DNA from: Tethya wilhelma | Taxonomy: Eukaryota; Porifera; Demospongiae; Tethyida; Tethyidae | Reading direction: 5' to 3' | Assembly: GCA_964030475.1 (NCBI GenBank) | Contig: CAXIPT010000008.1 | Span: 2,781,953 to 2,845,952, forward strand | DNA: 64,000 nt | Notes under the pieces: generated by a model | What the model was told of the DNA's origin: nothing | Databases searched by the model: none | What the model saw: only the letters and a program-made list of their open reading frames with translations | In this document: piece after piece, positions 58,101 through 64,000 of the stretch | Numbering within the stretch: position 1 is the first letter of the stretch | How the letters are laid out: every line of letters starts with the position of its first letter | Made by a program: the position numbers and the translations under genes

Positions 58101-60970
58101 AAGGCTTGTTTCACAGGTAGCTTGATAGTGGGTGATGTCACCTCCTCTGGCTCTGGTTCCTTGGGCTCTTTCTCTTCGTTTCCATCAGCTTCGTCTTCTT
58201 CTTCTTTGCTTTCCTCCTTTAAAGCTTCCTTCTTTGGCCCTTCAACAGGTGAGGATGATTTCTTTCGAGCTCTTCGGGTTATCCGTGAAGCCTTCAGTGG
58301 CCCTTTACTGCCGATGCTGAAGGCATTGCCAAGTGGAGTTGTTTCGCTGCCTGCACTTTCACTCGCTTTCTTGTCGTCATCTTTTTCTTTCTTCTTTTCT
58401 TCCTCCTTATCTGATCCGCCACCAAACTTGAAGAGGCCTTTGGGAGATTCGGATCCAAACTGCAACTTCACAGGCTCTTTACCGCCAAACTGGATCTTGA
58501 CTGGTTTTTTCGAGCCAAAGTTGAACACTGAGGGCACTTCGGAGAGAGGGGTACCAAACACTGATGTATTTGAGGTACCAAACACCTGGGCCGCGGTGGG
58601 GAAGATGTTTGGTTTAGGAGGTGGTGCTTTGATGTCGATGATTTGCGAGAGGTAGCTGTCATCGTTGTCCAAGGCCAGGAAGATTCGACCGCTGGGGCCA
58701 ACAGCAAGTGTCCATGCCTCACCGTTACCATCGCTGTACTTCTTGGTGCTCTCCTTGGAGAGCTTCAACCAGATGCCATCATCATTCTCTATCTGCACAA
58801 GACACAATTAACACAACCAGTACATCAAATGATCGAACAACACACCACTTTCCAATTGATGCCCACCCACCTCTTCATCAGCATCAATCTTGTTTCCCTT
58901 GGCCAGTCGTCCCACTGGCGTGCTCTTGAGGCCAGGCTTGGAGCGGACGTTGTGGCCGGCTGTACCACACTGCACCACCTGGTAGGAGCCAGGACCACCC
59001 TGTCTCTTCTTGGAGATGGGTTTCTTAGGAGAGGAGGCAGAGGAAGGAGAAGGAACACTGGCAGTGAACTGCTTCTTCAGCTTTTCAATCTCTTCTGGCA
59101 AGGGCTGTAAATTAAGGGGGAAAATTAGATCGGTAAAGATCATACACTATATGTTTTAAATTTGCGCTAGTGGCAAAAAATTTCCAAATGGTGAAAAATT
59201 TTAGTGGTAAAATTTTCCAATCTATGGTATTTTCTACGATAATATCATGCAACAATACTGATGTTGTAAGTAAAAATCTACAATGATAGTGCATTGGTCT
59301 AATGTTGTAACCCCCAGTAGCACACAATGGCTGAACAGCCTATTGTATCAGTCTGATCCAACTTCTATCTTAGGCTCTATCCTCACCTCAACCTCCTCAA
59401 GGAACTCCTGCTTTCTGTCTGAGCTGTAGCCAAGAGCATAAGCTGCTGAGCTGTTACACTTTAGTTGTTCCATAGCATCAGGTGTGAGTACTACCCACTT
59501 TCCCACCTCATTCTCAATCTATGGCAGAGATACAACACAAGTGTGTACAATCAATAGAAATGTGTTAGTATTACAAGCACTGTTTTGTTACTATAAATAA
59601 ACATAACCAGAAACCTTACAATTTTAAATACACATTGTTCAGCTACTTAGGCTTGAAATAACAGCTGACTGCATAAACACTACTATCCGAGTAACGGGGA
59701 GGGGGGTGGGGGAAGAAGTCATTAAATTGTATTATTTTTAGTAACAAAACACTGCTTAGACACAGCTCCTTTAAGGTGCAGTTAGTTAAACTAAAATAAT
59801 AGGATCTACAGAATGCAAAATACAATTCTCTAACCTGCTCTGAATAGGTGAAACGGTCTCCTGGATTAATCACACCGAGGGCTCTAGCCTGGAAGCAATA
59901 GGACAACCTCATGATATAAAGTGACTCATACACAAGTATCCTTCCTTACGGTCAGTGAAGGTTCAGCCCGGATCCTAAGTCCCTTGGCAGTCTTCCCTGA
60001 GAAGAGCTTCATCTTTGGAATGGGAAACTCGACTTTGGTCTGTGATTCCTGTGTCTCCAAGGTAGGGGGGCTCTCCTTGTTGGTCTCTGAGCTGCTCTCC
60101 TCCTCCTCCTCCTCCTGGTCCTTCTCTGCCTCCATCTCCTCATCACCACCATCAGTGGCATCATCATCATCCTCTTCAGGCACATCTTGCTCAGCAACAT
60201 CTAGAGGCTTCTCCTGGCCTGATGGAATCACGAACAGAAAGAGAACACTAAATGTAAAACTAATGTTTACAATTTATTGGCATAATCATTCTTCTACTGC
60301 ATATAACAGTATAATATATACACATGTACATGAAAATAAGTAGTGTCAGTGTAGGAATGGGCAGTAGAGCAAAAAAAAAAAAAAAAAAGAATGAAACAAG
60401 GGAGGACTCCACTAATTCAGTGTGAACACTTTTCATTGCCCCCTCTCTCTATCTCTACCTGTGCTCCTTCCATCAATGAATATCTGTATGAGGTACTGTC
60501 CACTGGTGGAGGGCACCCAGCTGGCAACATAGGTGCCGTCATCGTTAGACTTGAGGGGAATATTCTCAGAACTCCTGTGAGTGTACATCACAGTAATAGG
60601 TTAATTCTTACTCTTATAGTCAACAAACAATTTGTTGTAAACATACTTTTCAACTTTCGGAGCAAAGAGACGAAGTTCTTCAAAAGAGTAGTCAGAATAG
60701 TGCTATATGGTAGACAGAGAGTTAGGTGCATGCATTTCAAACAATGTACAATGTATATGCATAGTTGAGTCATGTGACTCATCATGTGACCTACCATCAT
60801 CATGGAGATGGAGTGGTAGAGGTAGCTGCTGTTGAGTCGAGTTGGGTGGTAGGATCTCTTGAAGGTTGGTCTCCTCACTCCCATCACACTGTCCACCATC
60901 TTGCTCTTGTGGGGAACCTCACCTTCTTGGCCACCCTTCCTCCCCAGCCAGACGGCCTTCACCTCCACCT

Positions 60971-61004
<34 letters not shown>

Positions 61005-62802
61005 CAATCCATCAAGTGTATTATGATATGTACGAGGCCAACTAAAACAAAGGATCAGTTGGTCACCTTCATTCCTTCAACATAGACAGGCTTTCCATCC
61101 TGATCTTTGGTACAGATGGTGAACTCTGAACTGACTCCAGCCTGGACAGGTTCGACCGGTAGGACGAGTTCTGAAGCTTCAGGATCTACAGCTCTGTCAG
61201 GCTGAAGCCATCTGTAACATACATAGTACAATCATGGTGTAAAACATTGTCATGTGCATAAGAAAGGGATACTTCTATGAGTAGCTATCAGGTACACTGT
61301 TTACATGGAACCACAGTTGGGTTGGCTTCCTTTACAAGAATCAGTGGTAACTGTGTTACAAGCAGCACTTGTTTTCCATAGCTATCTGATCTCAGAATAA
61401 CAATGCTCAAAACCCAGCCATTGGGTCCCCCAAAACTACCTGTTTCAACATGTGACAATACTGTCACCACTACAAAGGGATTTCTGGATCACACTACACT
61501 AATGTGTACTACATACTACACAATTACACGCATCATGCATGTGTCACTTCACCACACCAAGCTGTTGGGTTCTTACCTAGCCAAACGACCGCCAGTGGTG
61601 TCCGGTTTACTCTCAATGAAATCCTTGAGGAATGTCTGCTCGTTACTGCTAGTAATGACAGGGATGCCCCCAGCAAGGATGTTGTGAATGGAAGGTGTGT
61701 CCACCATCAACCCCCGACACAGAACATGGTTGTGTCTGTTCAAGACCTACACGGAAAAATTTAAAATGTTAGAAACTTTCTCTCAGAGAAAAAGTGGTAG
61801 AATGTGGCAGCTATTGAGAAAAAGCACTCTATACACATACTTCTTGTGCAGCTGCTTGTACGATCCTCATGTCAGCCTTTTCAGAGTCTCCAGGGTTACC
61901 ACTGACTGTCAGCTCCTCTGAAATTGAAAGCATTTCTTCTCATGACTTGCACCATTTGTTCTGTGATGTACAACTTACCAGCAAAAGGCAGTATCGTGTC
62001 TTCTTTCAGCATTGAGGAGGCACACATGGCACCTAGAGCAACCAGCTCCTTCTCTAGTAGCAACAAACACTGAGAACAGAGCCAAAAAACATAGCTCACA
62101 AGATGACAAATAAAGTCAACCAACCAACTTACATCAGAGGTATTATTGGTCCACTCATAGCCAACTGCCTGGCACTTGAGTCCAAAATGGTTGTTAGTGT
62201 CTTTCTTCTCGTACTCTGTGTCAGTGCTCAGAGCAATGTGCACCTCATTACCTACAGAGGGTCAGAAAACAAAAGAAGGAAAACCTTGAATTCCCTCCAC
62301 ATCTGTCAGAATAGATGTCTGTCTTTTAGTACTCTTGGAGTTTCATTTGCATTTCTTCTAACTTTCCTGGTATTGTAGGAAGTTAAACTAAAGACACCTG
62401 TACTAGCACTCCCTCACTCCCTCCCACACTCCCTCACTCCCTCACTCCTGCACTAGTGTTACCTGGCAGAAGGACCAGCCCAGGAGGGAAGTCCAAGGCG
62501 TACCGGTCCCACTCGGCATAGAGGTCATCCACTCCGACCCCAATGATGGACGATGTAACAGTTGCATCTTCCGTCGACTTGTTCTTGGAGGAATAGGTGG
62601 GCGGAGTCAGAGCACTCCTACGAGGGATCAATAGCTCTCCAATCTTGTCCTCTTTCTGAGCAAAGCCAGAACGAGGATCAAACTCCAGACTCATCCACTG
62701 GACTTTATCAGCAAACTTGATCTGCAGGGATATAACAATTGTAATACTTTATTTAAAGCATACCATCAGTAATAGCAATACACATCCGCACATGCACGTA
62801 CG

Positions 62803-62837
<35 letters not shown>

Positions 62838-63036
62838 AAGTACAAGGGTCAAACCTTGAAGTGAGTGACAGTGGCTTGCTTGTAAGGGTGCTCTGTCTCA
62901 ATGGTGGCATAGTGAAGGAGCTTGGTGTCGCTGTACACCGAGGACTCCTCTGGCCTGCCAGCTTCTCTCACAGCACTCTGAGCAGCTGCTGAGATCACAG
63001 GCAGGGTCCTCTTCACCAGGTCCAGCACCTCAACTG
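46179..63036 (-). CDS. MYCBP2: E3 ubiquitin-protein ligase MYCBP2 (PHR: PAM/Highwire/RPM-1), 3' part
   Basis: Giant RING-type ligase that esterifies ubiquitin onto Thr/Ser through a two-Cys relay and controls synapse and axon programmes through DLK in animals with neurons. More than twenty exons run from about 63036 down to the stop at 46179-46181; the 5' half lies beyond the window. Recognised, N to C: a PHR-type beta segment ([13 protein letters not shown]), filamin-like repeat ([20 protein letters not shown]), a 2.1-kb exon (58794-56648) with the zinc finger [36 protein letters not shown]-like segment ([18 protein letters not shown]), a RING ([28 protein letters not shown]) and the tandem-cysteine tail ([40 protein letters not shown]). 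The tail is nearly identical to the human protein. The large exon also has FG-rich and E/K-rich disordered stretches. Intron 49.67-55.74 kb contains other genes. Confidence 0.96.
46794..47196. mobile_element. Long-TIR transposon (GTGTAGGAATGGGCAGTG family), copy 2
   Basis: The first 108 bases (46794-46901) and the inverse of the last 108 (47089-47196) are identical as far as I can read, starting CAAGTAGTAAAAATTTTG. Identical long repeats indicate a recent insertion. It lies in a MYCBP2 intron near the 3' end. Confidence 0.9.
47404..47453. mobile_element. About 50-bp palindromic element
   Basis: TAGTCTCGCTAGCCAGACTC and its inverse GAGTCTGGCTAGCGAGACTA are separated by a few bases. A half copy precedes it at about 47367-47390. 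Such short palindromes recur at 5935-5997, 26725-26794 and 39692-39748. Confidence 0.8.
47859..48071. mobile_element. TA-flanked inverted-repeat transposon (CCGTATAGCGGG family)
   Basis: Ends CCGTATAGCGGGAAATTTTC and GAAAATTTCCCGCTATACGG are perfect inverses. TA flanks at 47857-47858 and 48072-48073. The homologous repeat at 20.84 kb reads uninterrupted through this point, giving the pre-insertion sequence. Same family as 3378-3583. Confidence 0.92.
49800..49990. mobile_element. Interrupted end of the long-TIR transposon family
   Basis: Begins AAAAATTTCAAAAAAAAG, includes TAGTGCGGTAAAAAGTATT, is interrupted by a segment of about 60 bp containing AGGAATGGCACGGATGGCCC, and resumes TTGGAACAAGGAATGTCTC. 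The insert resembles the end of the 20.8-kb repeat, another nested insertion. Lies in the big MYCBP2 intron. Confidence 0.7.
50040..50955. repeat. Left flank repeat of the minisatellite region
   Basis: Shares stretches with about 51905-52597: ACTAGCTAGTGCACTTGTATGCATA, AGACAAAACGACTACCGTAA-like and GCACGTGCCGAGGCTTAA-like ends. The two related blocks bracket the minisatellite, as if one repeat unit were duplicated around it. Confidence 0.6.
50957..51906. repeat. 34-35 bp minisatellite with assembly gap
   Basis: More than 25 tandem units of GGAGAACCCAAGAACCTTT followed by CCCACTAAAACTAGT (34 bp) or TCCCATCAAAACTATT (35 bp). The two variants are grouped in blocks, indicating local expansion. 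Ns occupy 51115-51166. Long open frames here only reflect the lack of stops in the unit. Confidence 0.95.
52615..53631 (-). pseudogene. MSH6: Five orphan exons of mismatch-repair MutS homolog MSH6
   Basis: Exons 53631-53539, 53395-53244, 53181-53123, 53061-52856 and 52777-52615 have proper GT-AG sites and compatible phases and together encode about 224 residues. They match the mismatch-binding and connector part of MSH6: [40 protein letters not shown] (with the mismatch-stacking Phe of the GKFYE motif), [37 protein letters not shown] and [21 protein letters not shown] full MSH6 has about 1300 residues with a C-terminal ATPase. No upstream or downstream MSH6 exon is seen on either side. All five lie within one MYCBP2 intron, same strand. 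Either a duplicated fragment or an assembly misjoin. Confidence 0.88.
54065..54345. mobile_element. Inverted-repeat element (AGCGGGTAAATTTGG family)
   Basis: Left end TATAGTGGGTAAACTTGGTG and right end CCACCAAATTTACCCCCTAT are inverses. A second inner pair is AATTTGGCAAATTGGCGAAT/GAATTCGCCAAATTTT. Third member of the family seen in AAMP introns. Confidence 0.78.
54445..55407 (+). CDS. Putative type II membrane glycosyltransferase-like protein nested in a MYCBP2 intron
   Basis: One open frame of about 320 codons on the strand opposite MYCBP2. A hydrophobic segment near the N-terminus ([15 protein letters not shown]) is followed by a Pro-rich stem and a globular domain, the layout of Golgi type II enzymes. 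Conserved-looking parts are [32 protein letters not shown] (an NAD/DxD-like metal-site position after a beta strand), [18 protein letters not shown] and [21 protein letters not shown] have seen this YALTRH...C...GSHD pattern in uncharacterised nucleotide-sugar-transferase-like proteins; the substrate is unknown. The first ATG in frame (54481) lies within the hydrophobic segment. A TTTTCAG acceptor-like site at about 54433 suggests a short upstream exon may supply the start. Confidence 0.65.
   Translation: MKIILLLAGCALMYVVLDRNHILHKKQAPLAPFRPLPLLDKTTQPFSSVSPPETPTPHPTISKYDGQGSSLSIHMVIAPFLDYKNISVEKIHQRMEEYRYVLARNLAHPLVQRVHVLTTSNNYNSTLQMFGGLDNGDKMIISVVPRIELARDPWEYISENLVNKDVLYANADIYLGKGFELVNSTTMMKKRVAYALTRHVSRSEKCKNTKGQRKTTYINLCTSASYMGSHDIFLLRLSDPLPPVFFSELNFNLGSPGIENREIWLLQAKLKYCVLNPCRILQSFHYHCSFLRNNSKYKRVNDKNNENKNGRAPFTKKLVC
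60340..60410. mobile_element. End fragment of the long-TIR family with A-tract
   Basis: AGTGTAGGAATGGGCAGT followed by a run of about 19 A and GAATGAAACAAGG, matching one terminus of the 37.0- and 46.8-kb elements. Lies in a MYCBP2 intron. Confidence 0.65.
60972..61001. repeat. CA microsatellite
   Basis: (CA)15 in a MYCBP2 intron directly beside an exon boundary. A similar tract lies at 62808-62836. Confidence 0.9.
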
Positions 63037-63951
63037 CATACTACAATAAAATAAAGAAGCATCCATCAACCACACATATAGCTAGTACATTCAAATCCAG
63101 CTAGCTAGGTCTTCCATTTTTTGACATATTTTTAAAAAAATATGAACGTTCTCACATGACAATTAATGGATCAGTATGTACATGTATTGTACTAGGAATT
63201 TGATTCTCTGGGGGATTTGAGTTATCTTTCTACCATAAAGTATTCACCTCAGCTACAAATAGATGAGTAAACGGCAAATTCACGCATATAAAAACATGAG
63301 GTATCATAAGATCATCACACAAGTCTGCTAGCTGCTACATGATAATTATGCACCAGATACATACATAGTACAAATCAGTCATACCACCTCCCCACAGTAG
63401 CTTAACTAGTTCATCTGGTGGTGGTATAATTAAACCATTATCATTCCCTTGGGGACATACATACACCATGTGACCTTGCAGACCCTAAAAGGAGTCACAG
63501 TTGTAGAAAGGGCAGTGTTAGTGTTTAGCACAGTCACTCAAACTTAAGATTCTTTTTATCTTGAAAACAAGCAAGCAATCAGCCAGCTTCTCCAACTTTG
63601 AAGCAGATCTCGAAATGGGTGCTCTCAGTGCAACAGTGAACATAACAGTGGACACTGCAATAAAGCTTAGTGACAGTTTACAAACAACGAGAAACAACAT
63701 TGCTCAGGTAAGCTGCAGTTGTGCTAAACAAGATGGATGGGCAACTGTGGCCAGGGATATGCTGGCCTAGGTAGATTAAGTCCTAATGAGACTGTATGCT
63801 ACTATTTAGTGGGGGGCCCTCAATACACAACTATTTTGTTTGCCATTGACCCCTTGTGACCTCTAGCTACTTCATTGTCACCAGCCTCCACCCATCCCGT
63901 AACTGACAATTAGCCTATAAAAACTTTGGTTGCTAGGCAATGGCAAACACA

Positions 63952-64000
<49 letters not shown>
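63037..64000. other. Window end without recognised exon; CA microsatellite at edge
   Basis: Probably a MYCBP2 intron, since upstream exons of that gene must lie beyond 64000. A minus-strand open stretch at about 63365-63490 (VYVCPQGNDNGLIIPPPDEL) looks peptide-like but I cannot place it. (CA)n runs from about 63945 to the end. Confidence 0.4.

Noticed and set aside
57696..58655. 319-codon open frame on the plus strand
   Set aside because: Antisense shadow of the conserved E/K-rich MYCBP2 exon; composition (Ser/Leu runs) is what the reverse of that exon must give.
63518..63770. Short overlapping open frames on both strands near the window end
   Set aside because: No splice signals or family similarity that I can recognise; likely intronic noise within MYCBP2.

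Overview
The window is animal nuclear DNA, most likely from a demosponge of the Amphimedon type. Genes are intron-rich with short GT-AG introns, the DNA is AT-rich, and CA microsatellites and short inverted-repeat transposons are frequent. Two very conserved animal genes (MYCBP2 and AAMP) sit beside gene families that sponges expand heavily: TRAF, NLR, ankyrin-Roco-Death, and beta-helix/multi-TM surface proteins. The species is an inference from gene content, not from a marker gene.

Layout. At 1.4-5.6 kb (minus) an unusual gene joins a Death domain to a complete RING/zf-TRAF/coiled-coil/MATH TRAF protein. A retroelement scrap (6.1 kb) and a 468-bp transposon precede a complete 11-exon lysosomal aspartylglucosaminidase gene, AGA (7.4-9.7 kb, plus). 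An F-box gene converges on AGA. An ankyrin-Roco-Death gene with several frameshifts follows (11-15.5 kb). GLRX5 (minus) and AAMP (plus) share a 106-bp divergent promoter (15.7-20.7 kb). An inverted copy of AGA exons 1-4 lies at 21.4-22.1 kb. A large NLR-type gene (23.0-27.1 kb, minus) and a second TRAF gene with a duplicated last exon (28.8-34.5 kb, minus) come next.

From 37.6 kb (plus) there is a secreted five-domain WAP-like protein, then a beta-helix/multi-TM surface protein (39.7-45.8 kb). One intron of the latter is, end to end, a transposon whose terminal repeats supply both splice sites. From 46.2 to at least 63.0 kb (minus) lies the 3' part of MYCBP2/PHR, a giant neuronal-type RING E3 ligase. 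A 6-kb intron of MYCBP2 contains a minisatellite, five orphan exons of the mismatch-repair gene MSH6, and a single-exon glycosyltransferase-like gene on the opposite strand.

The immune-type genes (two TRAFs, NLR, Roco-Death, WAP, multi-TM receptor) form a loose cluster around housekeeping genes. Frameshifts are found almost only in the expanded families; AGA, AAMP, GLRX5, NLR, WAP and F-box read cleanly. Several nested transposon insertions can be resolved to the base because an empty copy of the host repeat is also present in the window.
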